Below, in pieces: positions 7,088 to 13,800 of a stretch of 28,342 nucleotides of DNA. The notes under the pieces are model-generated. The model searched no databases. It was not told the DNA's origin and was given only the letters and a program-made list of their open reading frames with translations. Position 1 is the first letter of the stretch. Every line of letters begins with the position of its first letter. The position numbers were made by a program, and so were the translations under genes. The stretch comes from Clostridiales bacterium (lineage in GTDB: Bacteria; Bacillota; Clostridia; Oscillospirales; Butyricicoccaceae), in NCBI GenBank assembly GCA_019418305.1, contig DYCA01000002.1, forward strand, positions 85,694 through 114,035, written 5' to 3'.

Positions 7088-8101
7088 ATGGAACTGAAAA
7101 TTGCAGTAATCGGCTGCGGCATGATCGGCCGCGAACACATCGAGCGCATCCAGAACCGTATCCGCGGCGCAGAGGTTGTTGCTGTGTGCGACGTATTTGA
7201 GGAAGGTGCAAAGAAGGGCGCGGAAATCGCCGGTGGAAACGTCAAGGTATATACCGATTTCCATGAGGCAATCAACGATCCGGACGTCAACGCGGTTGTC
7301 GTCACCACGCCGGGCGCATTCCACAAGGAGCCGGTTATCGCGGCGATTGAGGCAGGAAAGCCGGTATTCAGCGAGAAGCCGCTGGCCAACACTGCGGCGG
7401 ACTGCAAGGCGGTTGTGGATGCCGAAATGGCATCGGGCAAGCATCTGGTTCAGGTAGGTTTTATGCGCCGCTACGACCGTGGCTATAAGCAGGTCAAGGA
7501 ATTAATTGACTCGGGCAAGTTTGGCGCGCCGATGGTAATCAAGTGCACGCACCGCGCAGATGGTGTCGCCCCCGACTACACCACCGCAATGGCGGTCACC
7601 GACACGGCGATTCATGAAATCGACGTGCTGCCGTGGCTGATTGGCGATGAGTGGGACGAAGTACAGTGCATCATGCCGAAAACCTCTTCCAAGGCGCACG
7701 AAGGTCTGAAGGACCCGCAGATCATGATTATGAAGACCAAAGGCGGCATCGTCAACGTGCTCGAAGTGAACGTCAACTGCGGCTTTGGCTATGATATCAA
7801 CTGCGAAGTGGTGTGCGAAAACGGTGTTATCAACCTGCCGTGTCCGTCTTTCCCGACTGTGCGGTACGCAAACAACGTATCCACCAAGATTGAGGACAAT
7901 TGGATTCTGCGATTCATCGACTCTTACGACGTTGAGATTCAGGACTGGGTCGACCATGCCGTTAAGGGTGAGACCGGCGGTTCCTCCGCATGGGATGGCT
8001 ATGTTGCTTCCATCACCGCGGACGCATTGGTAAAGAGCCAGACCTCCGGCAAGGTGGAAAAGGTCGTCACCGGTGGCACTCCGGATTTCTACAAGAAGTA
8101 A
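7088..8101 (+). CDS. iolG: Inositol 2-dehydrogenase (Gfo/Idh/MocA family)
   Basis: The enzyme oxidises myo-inositol to 2-keto-myo-inositol (scyllo-inosose) with NAD+, the first step of inositol catabolism. The Rossmann motif GCGMIG is at residues 9-14. The catalytic set known from Bacillus subtilis IolG falls at the same numbers here: Lys97 in EKPLA, Asp172 and His176 in TDTAIHEID. Other family-typical stretches are VQVGFMRRYD (121-130) and VEIQDWVDHAV. The length, 337 residues, is normal. The start at 7088 follows ATGGAGG with good spacing; an open frame extending upstream to 7010 would run through the leader and is not used. It is followed after 24 bases by iolI. Related dehydrogenases also act on D-chiro- or scyllo-inositol, so the preferred isomer is uncertain. 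Confidence 0.92.
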   Translation: MELKIAVIGCGMIGREHIERIQNRIRGAEVVAVCDVFEEGAKKGAEIAGGNVKVYTDFHEAINDPDVNAVVVTTPGAFHKEPVIAAIEAGKPVFSEKPLANTAADCKAVVDAEMASGKHLVQVGFMRRYDRGYKQVKELIDSGKFGAPMVIKCTHRADGVAPDYTTAMAVTDTAIHEIDVLPWLIGDEWDEVQCIMPKTSSKAHEGLKDPQIMIMKTKGGIVNVLEVNVNCGFGYDINCEVVCENGVINLPCPSFPTVRYANNVSTKIEDNWILRFIDSYDVEIQDWVDHAVKGETGGSSAWDGYVASITADALVKSQTSGKVEKVVTGGTPDFYKK

Positions 8102-8125
8102 ATACCACGAAGGGAGAAAACAACC

Positions 8126-8992
8126 ATGAAAATTGGATTTAACGAAGGCTGCAACCGCTTCTGCGAAAATCATTCCGTACTCGAAGACCTCGATCTGTGC
8201 GAAAAATATGGTTTTGACTACATTGATATCCAGTCTGAATGCCTTGATCGCGAAATTGCGGCGGGCAAGTACACCATCGACGACCTGGCGGCATGGTTTG
8301 CCGACCCCAAGCATCATCTGAAAATGCTGTCCTATAACGCGCTGATCTTCTTCAATATGAAGCAGACGCAGGCAGAAAAGGACGCTGTTATGGATAAATT
8401 GGACCAAATCATTGCGGACTGCCTCAAGCTGCAGTGCAAGATGATTGTGGTTGTGCCGTCTATGGATTTGACGGTGCCGGCAACGGTAGACGAAATTAAG
8501 GCGGATGCCGTAGCCGTACTGAAGGAAATGGTCAAGAAAGTTGAGCCGCACGGCATCAAGCTGTCGCTTGAATTCTGCGGTGCGCCGGGGATGTCCATCA
8601 ATCGCTTTGAGTATGCGTATGATATTGTGCAGGCGGTCGACTCCCCACTGGTCGGCATCACGCTTGACCAGTACCACTTCCATGCGATGGCATCCGGCTG
8701 GGATGCGCTGGAAAAGGCAGACGGAAAGAAGATTTTTGTCTGGCACCTCAACGGAATGGAAAACATGCCTTGCGGCGCGGCATATAACAACGATGAGAAG
8801 CGTCTGTGGCCGGGTGAGCCGGGTGACTGCCTCGACCATAAGCGTTATGCCGATACGCTCAAAAAGATTGGCTTCGAGGGTGATGTCTGCACGATGGAGG
8901 TGTTCCGTCCGGACTACTACAAGCTGACCAACGAGGAAAACATCAAGAAGGCTGCGGAAGTCACCCACGCACATGTTGAAAAATACTGGTAA
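8126..8992 (+). CDS. iolI: Inosose isomerase IolI-like (xylose isomerase-like TIM barrel)
   Basis: The 288-residue protein follows Bacillus IolI closely in layout: KIGFNEGCN at the N-terminus, LDLCEKYGFDYIDIQ (22-36), NALIFFN (71-77) and a C-terminal FRPDYYKLT. The divalent-metal ligands are recognisable as Glu149 (SLEFCG), Asp181 (ITLDQYHFH), His207 (VWHLNG) and Glu258 (CTMEVFRP). IolI interconverts 2-keto-myo-inositol and 1-keto-D-chiro-inositol, allowing D-chiro-inositol to enter or leave the pathway. It is translated from GGGAG 11 bases upstream and is cotranscribed with iolG. IolE (inosose dehydratase) has the same fold and is the main alternative, but the motifs and length fit IolI better. 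Confidence 0.88.
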   Translation: MKIGFNEGCNRFCENHSVLEDLDLCEKYGFDYIDIQSECLDREIAAGKYTIDDLAAWFADPKHHLKMLSYNALIFFNMKQTQAEKDAVMDKLDQIIADCLKLQCKMIVVVPSMDLTVPATVDEIKADAVAVLKEMVKKVEPHGIKLSLEFCGAPGMSINRFEYAYDIVQAVDSPLVGITLDQYHFHAMASGWDALEKADGKKIFVWHLNGMENMPCGAAYNNDEKRLWPGEPGDCLDHKRYADTLKKIGFEGDVCTMEVFRPDYYKLTNEENIKKAAEVTHAHVEKYW

Positions 8993-9017
8993 CTGCCATT
9001 CCTCTCTATTCATTGCG

Positions 9018-9058
9018 GAAAGCAGGCGCATCAATGATGATGCGCCTGCTTTCGGTTT
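9018..9058. terminator. Hairpin between convergent iolI and araC-type genes
   Basis: A perfect 16-bp stem, GAAAGCAGGCGCATCA (9018-9033) with its complement at 9038-9053, has loop ATGA. The T-run after it is poor (GGTTTGCTT). It lies between the two converging stop codons and probably ends both transcripts. Confidence 0.65.
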
Positions 9059-9108
9059 GCTTGGAAAGGAAGCAGAAAATGAGTGAAAAGGGAGCGACGG
9101 ATGACAAA

Positions 9109-9978
9109 CTATACGGGATATTTGCGGAATAGGCCGGGGGAGATACCCACATGCTTTTGAAAGCTGTGGATAAAATTCTCCTCACTGTTGTAGCCGGTGG
9201 CATAAGCGATTTCTCCTACCGTCTGATCGGTCGATGTCAACAGATATTTGGCCTTATCGATGCGGCGCAGCACGATATATTCATAGGGCGAATAACCAGT
9301 GCGCGCTTTGAACTGTCGTGAAAAATGCGACGGACTCAGGTTGACCGCTGCCGCTGCATCCTGTACACCGATCCGCTCAAACAGATGACGGTTCATAAAG
9401 CGAATGGCCTGCGCGATGCGGTCGCTGCCGTCCGAGGTGCGTTCTCCTTCGCCCAGCAGCAGGAGACATAACAGCCGATGAATCAGCTGCGAGCAGGCCG
9501 CCTCACTCGGACGTTCATCCGCGGCGCAGCCCTCGAGCAGCGTGCCGAGCGCTTGTGCTACCGGTGCGACCGCATCCGGCGTAAAGCACTGCCGCCCGCC
9601 ATGCGCTTGCAGAATGCGCCAGTAAAATGCGCGTACATTCAGACCGTTGAACAGCAGCCAGGTAAATTCCAGTCCGTCCGATGCGGCATACTGGTACGGC
9701 TCGCGGCAGTCGAAAAGCACGACCTGCCCCGCTGCGGCCAGCACCGGCACACCGGAAAGCGTCAGCTCCATTGCACCGCTCTGGATCAGGAACAGCATGA
9801 TATTTCGGTTGTGATCGCCCTCCATCGCAATTTCCGAACGATGGCTGAACGAATACCGGCTATCGCAAAAATAATGCCCGCAGCGCGTCGGATAGTAAAA
9901 AAGTTCACGTGCTAGCGCAGATGGTGTGAAAAAGTACCGTTCTGATGTTTGGTGGACACCCGCTTCCGGAATGAGCAT
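9109..9978 (-). CDS. AraC-family regulator with cupin sensor domain
   Basis: The C-terminal third carries the two helix-turn-helix motifs of the AraC/XylS family: VQDAAAAVNLSPSHFSRQFK and VGEIAYATGYNSEENFIHSF. The conserved linker GYSPYEYIVLRRIDKAK lies between them. The N-terminal part (about residues 1-170) is a cupin-like sensor with the stretch GQVVLFDCREPYQY. The start at 9978 (MLIPEAGVHQ) follows AAGGAG 12 bases upstream; the frame stays open up to 10173, but that would run through the divergent promoters. The protein has 289 residues, normal for the family. It is divergent from iolH, so it is probably the activator of iolH and possibly of the iolGI unit. Its ligand is unknown. Confidence 0.87.
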   Translation of the reverse strand: MLIPEAGVHQTSERYFFTPSALARELFYYPTRCGHYFCDSRYSFSHRSEIAMEGDHNRNIMLFLIQSGAMELTLSGVPVLAAAGQVVLFDCREPYQYAASDGLEFTWLLFNGLNVRAFYWRILQAHGGRQCFTPDAVAPVAQALGTLLEGCAADERPSEAACSQLIHRLLCLLLLGEGERTSDGSDRIAQAIRFMNRHLFERIGVQDAAAAVNLSPSHFSRQFKARTGYSPYEYIVLRRIDKAKYLLTSTDQTVGEIAYATGYNSEENFIHSFQKHVGISPGLFRKYPV

Positions 9979-10000
9979 AGTCCTCACGCTCCTTTTGATT

Positions 10001-10029
10001 ATCGTATCAGACACGCACCGGACCTGCAA
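10001..10029 (-). promoter_or_regulatory. Probable promoter of the araC-type gene
   Basis: On the minus strand, TTGCAG (10024-10029) and TACGAT (10001-10006) are spaced by 17 bases, with TGA preceding the -10 box. It lies 22 bases before the start codon at 9978. Confidence 0.5.
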
Positions 10030-10072
10030 GATAAAACAGCAGGATTTCGCAGGTTTTTGGCAAATTGTATCA

Positions 10073-10101
10073 TTGGAAACCGGAAGGTATCGCCGTATAA
10101 T
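10073..10101 (+). promoter_or_regulatory. Promoter of iolH
   Basis: TTGGAA (10073-10078) and a perfect TATAAT (10096-10101) are separated by 17 bases. The start codon is at 10161. The space of about 45 bases between this and the opposing araC-type promoter could hold an activator site. Confidence 0.7.
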
Positions 10102-10160
10102 AAGACCATCGAAAGGGCCCGAAAGCAAATCTAAATGCAGCCGACAAGGAGGGCGCACAA

Positions 10161-11075
10161 ATGAAAATCGCATTTGACGTGGATGTGCTGGCCAAGCAGA
10201 TGTCCATCAATGATTATGTACATAAGGTAGCCGACTGGGGCTACAAATATATTGAGCAGTCGCCGCATCCGCGCATCAACCCGTTTTATAAGCACCCGCT
10301 GTTCTCCAGAGAGTGCGAGGAGGAATACCGCTGCGCGCTGCGCGAGACAGGTGTCGAGATTTCGTCCTTTATTGTGGTCTACCGTTGGTCCGGCCCGACC
10401 GAGGAGCAGCGTCAGCACGCGGTTGCCAACTGGAAGCGCATGATCGAGATTGCCGTCAATATGGGTGTTCCGGTCATCAACACTGAGTTCTCGGGAGACC
10501 CTAACCAGCAGGAAATCTGTAACGGCATGTTCTATAAATCAATGGAGGAACTGCTGCCCATCATCGAGCGTGAGGGCCTGCGTGTTGAAATCCAGTCTCA
10601 TCCGTACGACTTTTGCGAGCTGAATGACGAGACCTGCGATATTGTCAAGTCCTTCCGCTCTAAGAACCTCGGCTATGTCTATTCGGCATCCCATGGTTTC
10701 TTCTATGATCAGGGAAAAGGCGATGTGCGCCACATGCTCAAGTACGCAGGCGACGAGCTGACCCACGTACTGCTCGCGGACACTTGGAATCAGACCAAGG
10801 ACTGCCGCTACATCCTCAATCCGCCCTGGCTCAACAGCCGCGGCCGCGCGGACGTCACCATTCATCAGCATACCGCCATGGGCGAGGGCGAGGTCGATTT
10901 TGACGGTATCTTTGAAACCCTGCGCGACATGGATTTCGCCAACAAGCAGCTGAAGCCTGACGCGCCTAAAGTCGGCGGCGACAACATCATCTGCGTATCC
11001 TACTTCGGCTTCCCCGAAAAGATGGATAAACAAGCCCCCGAAGCGCTCGAGCGCATCAAGCGTGAACTGCTGTAA
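10161..11075 (+). CDS. iolH: IolH-like sugar isomerase/epimerase (TIM barrel)
   Basis: The sequence carries blocks I recognise from IolH proteins of inositol operons: KIAFDVDVL at the N-terminus, YIEQSPHPRINPFYKHP (30-46), SSFIVVYRWSGP (68-79), NTEFSGDPNQQEIC (107-120), VEIQSHPYDF (142-151) and HQHTAMGEGEVDFD near the C-terminus. The fold is the xylose-isomerase-like TIM barrel shared with IolE and IolI. The biochemical role of IolH is less settled than that of IolE or IolI. Translation starts at 10161 after AAGGAGGGCGC, and the product has 304 residues. It stands alone as a transcript with its own promoter, opposite the AraC-type gene, rather than inside the iolGI unit. Confidence 0.85.
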   Translation: MKIAFDVDVLAKQMSINDYVHKVADWGYKYIEQSPHPRINPFYKHPLFSRECEEEYRCALRETGVEISSFIVVYRWSGPTEEQRQHAVANWKRMIEIAVNMGVPVINTEFSGDPNQQEICNGMFYKSMEELLPIIEREGLRVEIQSHPYDFCELNDETCDIVKSFRSKNLGYVYSASHGFFYDQGKGDVRHMLKYAGDELTHVLLADTWNQTKDCRYILNPPWLNSRGRADVTIHQHTAMGEGEVDFDGIFETLRDMDFANKQLKPDAPKVGGDNIICVSYFGFPEKMDKQAPEALERIKRELL

Positions 11076-11137
11076 AAGAGGTTTCTTTCCAGCGTTCATT
11101 GCGAAAAATGGTGGCTAATTAGCAAAAATGTGATGCA

Positions 11138-11165
11138 CAAGAGCCGGACCTTGGTCCGGCTCTTG
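11138..11165. terminator. Hairpin downstream of iolH
   Basis: CAAGAGCCGGACC (11138-11150) and its perfect complement at 11153-11165 flank just TT, so the effective loop is CTTG with a 12-bp GC-rich stem. No good T-run follows (ATTACTATG). It probably protects or ends the iolH message; termination strength is uncertain. Confidence 0.6.
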
Positions 11166-11387
11166 ATTACTATGCTTGGTGGTATATTTTTCTGCAAAGG
11201 TCTGGTCAAAGAGGCAGACTTTTTGCATTTCCGCCTCCTGTATACATACGCAAGAGTACTGCTTAGCTTTTCTGTCAGCCAAGTAACTTTTCATTCATCC
11301 GGGATACCCACAGACAGTCCTCCACCGAAACCCAGAGGGTTTCCGGAAATACCATATCAAATATAACAGACAGATGTTGTGCTGATA
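11166..11387. other. Non-coding stretch between iolH and the deformylase gene
   Basis: No convincing gene is seen on either strand. An imperfect inverted repeat (TGCAAAGGTCTG near 11193 with CAGACTTTTTGCA near 11219) and a 7-bp hairpin GAAACCC/GGGTTTC near 11330 are present. Their role is unknown. Confidence 0.4.
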
Positions 11388-11396
11388 TGCTATAAT
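11388..11396 (+). promoter_or_regulatory. Extended -10 promoter of the def-SDR unit
   Basis: TGCTATAAT (TG at 11388-11389, TATAAT at 11391-11396) is an extended -10 element. No good -35 lies at the expected distance. The deformylase start codon is 44 bases downstream. Confidence 0.55.
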
Positions 11397-11439
11397 ACAG
11401 GAAAAGAGCGACAGTGCTGCAACAACATAAGGAGAACCA

Positions 11440-11853
11440 ATGATGATTCGAGAAATCTGCAAAGACGAAACCTTTTTGGCACAGAAAGCGGAGACTGCCA
11501 CGCCAGCAGATCTGCAAATCGCGGCTGACCTTTTGGAAACGCTGGAGCACCATAAGGCGGGCTGTGTCGGCATGGCGGCCAACATGATAGGCGTGAGCAA
11601 GCGCATCATTGCCTTTGATAACGAGGACAGCTATATGGTCATGTTCAATCCCGAGATTATCAAAAAGTCCGAGCCTTACGACGCAGAGGAGGGCTGCCTT
11701 TCCCTTACCGGCACACGCCCGGCCAAGCGCTGGCGGTCCATCAAGGTGCGTTGGCAGAACGAAAGGTTTCAGGAGCGCGTGAAAACATTTACCGGTTGGA
11801 CGGCACAGATCATCCAGCATGAGATCGACCACTGTGAGGGCATCATCATCTGA
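11440..11853 (+). CDS. Short peptide deformylase with variant motif I
   Basis: Peptide deformylases remove the formyl group from the N-terminal Met of new proteins, using a metal held by one Cys and two His. Motif II EGCLS (84-88, metal ligand Cys86) and motif III HEIDH (127-131, metal ligands His127 and His131, catalytic Glu128) are intact. Motif I, normally G-x-G-x-A-A-x-Q, reads GCVGMAANM (41-49), with Met in place of the Gln that supports the oxyanion. At 137 residues it is shorter than the usual 150-190. I recall this short AANM type from clostridial genomes, where it is annotated as a deformylase. AAGGAG lies upstream; either of the tandem ATGs (11440 or 11443) could be used. It is probably cotranscribed with the SDR gene after 42 bases. 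Confidence 0.82.
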   Translation: MMIREICKDETFLAQKAETATPADLQIAADLLETLEHHKAGCVGMAANMIGVSKRIIAFDNEDSYMVMFNPEIIKKSEPYDAEEGCLSLTGTRPAKRWRSIKVRWQNERFQERVKTFTGWTAQIIQHEIDHCEGIII

Positions 11854-11895
11854 TATGGAACTTTGGCAAAGACACAAACATAGGGGGAAGAAACC

Positions 11896-12609
11896 ATGTT
11901 CGAAAATAAAGTTGCGGTCGTTACCGGAGGCGCTAAGGGCATTGGCAAGACCATCGCGGAGGAGTTTCGCAAAGCGGGCGCTAAAGTGTGCGTCATAGAT
12001 ATTTTGCCCAATGACTACTATGCAGGCGATCTGGCTGACCAAACGGTTCTGGAGGACTTCGCCCGCAAGGTCATTGCGGACTGTGGTCATGTGGATTACC
12101 TTGTCAATAATGCATTGCCTCAGATGAAGGGCATTGATGAATGTACCTATGAGGAATTTAACTATGCCCTACGGGTGGGCATCACTGCACCCTTTTATCT
12201 TACGAAGCTGCTTGCACCCCATTTTGCGCCTGGCGCGGCTATTGTAAATATCTCTTCTTCCCGTGACCGGATGAGCCAGCCTCAGACCGAAAGCTATACA
12301 GCAGCCAAAGGCGGTATCTCGGCGTTGACCCATGCCTTGGCGGTAAGTCTGGCAGGCAGGGTGCGGGTAAATTCTATCTCTCCCGGTTGGATCGACACAG
12401 ATTATACTGTTTATGAGGGTCCGGACGCCTATCAACAGCCCGCTGGTCGCGTGGGCAATCCTATGGATATTGCGAACATGGTGCTTTATCTCTGTTCGGA
12501 CAAAGCGGGTTTTATCACGGGTGAGAACATCTGCATCGACGGCGGCATGACCCGTCTGATGATCTATCACAATGATTTTGGTTGGACGCTGGGAGGAAAC
12601 GACCGATAA
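11896..12609 (+). CDS. Short-chain dehydrogenase/reductase (SDR)
   Basis: This is a classical SDR of 237 residues. The cofactor motif TGGAKGIG is at 10-17, the NNA motif at 71-73, the catalytic Ser in NISSSRD (about 121), and the YxxxK pair is Tyr134 and Lys138. The stretch SPGWIDTD follows the active site as usual. The lack of an acidic residue replacement at the end of beta strand 2 (VCVIDIL, Asp35) suggests NAD(H) rather than NADP(H). The C-terminal tail after DGGMTR is unusually long and aromatic (MIYHNDFGWTLGG). The substrate cannot be told from sequence. A GGGGGAAG lies upstream, and it probably belongs to the deformylase transcript. Confidence 0.87.
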   Translation: MFENKVAVVTGGAKGIGKTIAEEFRKAGAKVCVIDILPNDYYAGDLADQTVLEDFARKVIADCGHVDYLVNNALPQMKGIDECTYEEFNYALRVGITAPFYLTKLLAPHFAPGAAIVNISSSRDRMSQPQTESYTAAKGGISALTHALAVSLAGRVRVNSISPGWIDTDYTVYEGPDAYQQPAGRVGNPMDIANMVLYLCSDKAGFITGENICIDGGMTRLMIYHNDFGWTLGGNDR

Positions 12610-12680
12610 AAACGCGATTTGTTGCTTCTTTCGATATTGCGGCAACATTTTGAAGGCGCTTCGATGTACAGTTGTACCAT

Positions 12681-12962
12681 TTATTGGATTTTGATAATCG
12701 TTTGGATAATAACGACTAGCCCAAGAATCGCGATTACTATGGCCTGAACATATTGTTTCCTTTTTATTCCATTGCGTATTTCCCACAGCCAACTGATGAA
12801 CAGCAAAATTACACTTGCAAAAATAAAAGCAAGTCCTAAAGGAGTACCGATACGGAAAAGCATATGGGGATACGCTGTTCCCGACAAAATAACGATGAAA
12901 ATCATGATGAGGCCAATGACGGCTGAAATTATGGCGAATTTATATATGATGTTCTTTTTCAT
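12681..12962 (-). CDS. Small hypothetical membrane protein
   Basis: The 93-residue protein has three predicted membrane helices (about 8-28, 38-58 and 73-91) and positively charged ends and loop (EIRNGIKRKQ between helices 2 and 3). I do not recognise the family. The ribosome binding site is weak (TTAGGTAAC before the ATG at 12962). It lies convergent to the SDR gene with 71 bases between the stops. The hydrophobic pattern and K-rich start look like a real small membrane protein, but evidence for expression is thin. Confidence 0.55.
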   Translation of the reverse strand: MKKNIIYKFAIISAVIGLIMIFIVILSGTAYPHMLFRIGTPLGLAFIFASVILLFISWLWEIRNGIKRKQYVQAIVIAILGLVVIIQTIIKIQ

Positions 12963-13353
12963 ATTTAGTTACCTAACAGGCTCTGCTCAGCGGGGGAGAG
13001 AACCTTATTACTGTCAAAGTTATTACAATTTCATCAGGCAATAATGACTTCCACAGGATCTGTTCCGTGGATTTGCTCTTGGTGCGTTCGGCCGGATGCC
13101 GGATATCCCGTATCCGGCGAGTCCCTGCTCTCTTTGGCCTGTACGCTGGCCCCTTTTGCTACATTTTATAATGTAGATGGTGCAGTGTCAATGTTTTGCG
13201 GCAGAAAGACACACTTTAAATACAGAGTTTTGTGTTCAGAAACAGCATATTTATGTTCGGATACTTCTGATTTACAAGGTAGATCAGCGGTATCCGCAGG
13301 AAGGGCGGCTGAGGAGAATGTTTCTTCGACCTTTGCGGTATCTATGGAGGAAA
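12963..13353. other. Stretch without a recognised gene, with one hairpin
   Basis: Open frames here have atypical composition and no ribosome binding sites. A perfect inverted repeat GCCGGATA/TATCCGGC (13098-13118, loop TCCCG) is the only clear structure; a second GCCGGAT lies just before it. A TATAAT at 13167-13172 could be a -10 box, but I found no matching gene start. Confidence 0.4.
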
Positions 13354-13581
13354 ATGGGACAAAGAATTATTTTCTTGGATGTGGACGGCACGTTGGTGGA
13401 TTATGAGGGCCGTCTGCCGGATTCTGCCGCTCGCGCAAATGGACACCGCGTGTATATCTGCACCGGCCGCAGCCGCGCAGAGGTCTATCCTTTCCGGTCG
13501 CAAATTGGACTGGATGGCGTGATTGGCGGCAAAGCGAAGGGGAGAGCGATGAATGCAGATGCGCACGGACACTGCGTATAG
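13354..13581 (+). pseudogene. Truncated HAD-superfamily (Cof-type) phosphatase remnant
   Basis: Translation from the ATG at 13354 gives IIFLDVDGTLVDYEGRLPDS, the HAD motif I (DxDGT) with its usual surroundings. It then jumps to ANGHRVYICTGRSRAEV, which is motif II (Thr in CTGRS). About six or seven residues that normally lie between them are missing. After IGLDGVIGG the sequence diverges and stops at 75 residues, where intact Cof-type phosphatases run to about 260-270. The lysine motif III and the DD motif IV are absent. A GGAGG lies just ahead of the ATG. I read this as a decayed gene with an internal and a large 3' deletion. Confidence 0.7.
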
Positions 13582-13643
13582 CGTTGTGAGTGCCGAATAG
13601 GATATCCTTTGTTCGCACAGATAGCCGCAGTGGGAAAAGTGTA

Positions 13644-13677
13644 AAAAAGCGCTGATTCTTTTGAATCAGCGCTTTTT
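13644..13677. terminator. Perfect bidirectional intrinsic terminator
   Basis: The stem AAAAAGCGCTGATTC (13644-13658) pairs perfectly with 13663-13677 around loop TTTT. T-runs follow the GC-rich core on both strands. It lies between the HAD remnant (plus strand) and the end of the secreted-protein gene (minus strand). Confidence 0.88.
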
Positions 13678-13800
13678 CTATAGATTGATGTAGGAGAATA
13701 AAGAAGAACGGGAGACGACTGCAAAGTGCAGTCTGTCATGTGAGAGAAAAAGAGGATATAAATGGTTTGGATGCGTACATTCAGAAGGTTGAGGCGGTTA

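Noticed and set aside
8126..8992. IolE (inosose dehydratase) for the TIM-barrel gene after iolG
   Set aside because: The order of motifs, the metal-ligand spacing and the C-terminal FRPDYYKLT segment fit IolI better, although the fold is shared.
7502..9034. A 510-codon open frame on the minus strand opposite iolG and iolI
   Set aside because: It overlaps two well-supported plus-strand genes with conserved catalytic residues, has no ribosome binding site, and its His/Arg-rich translation resembles no family. It is a by-product of codon bias.
11130..11366. A 78-codon plus-strand open frame after iolH
   Set aside because: Its first part is the iolH hairpin itself, there is no ribosome binding site, and the product looks random.
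11275..12090. A 271-codon minus-strand open frame opposite the deformylase and SDR genes
   Set aside because: It covers two genes with intact motifs, and its product is not recognisable. It is a shadow frame.
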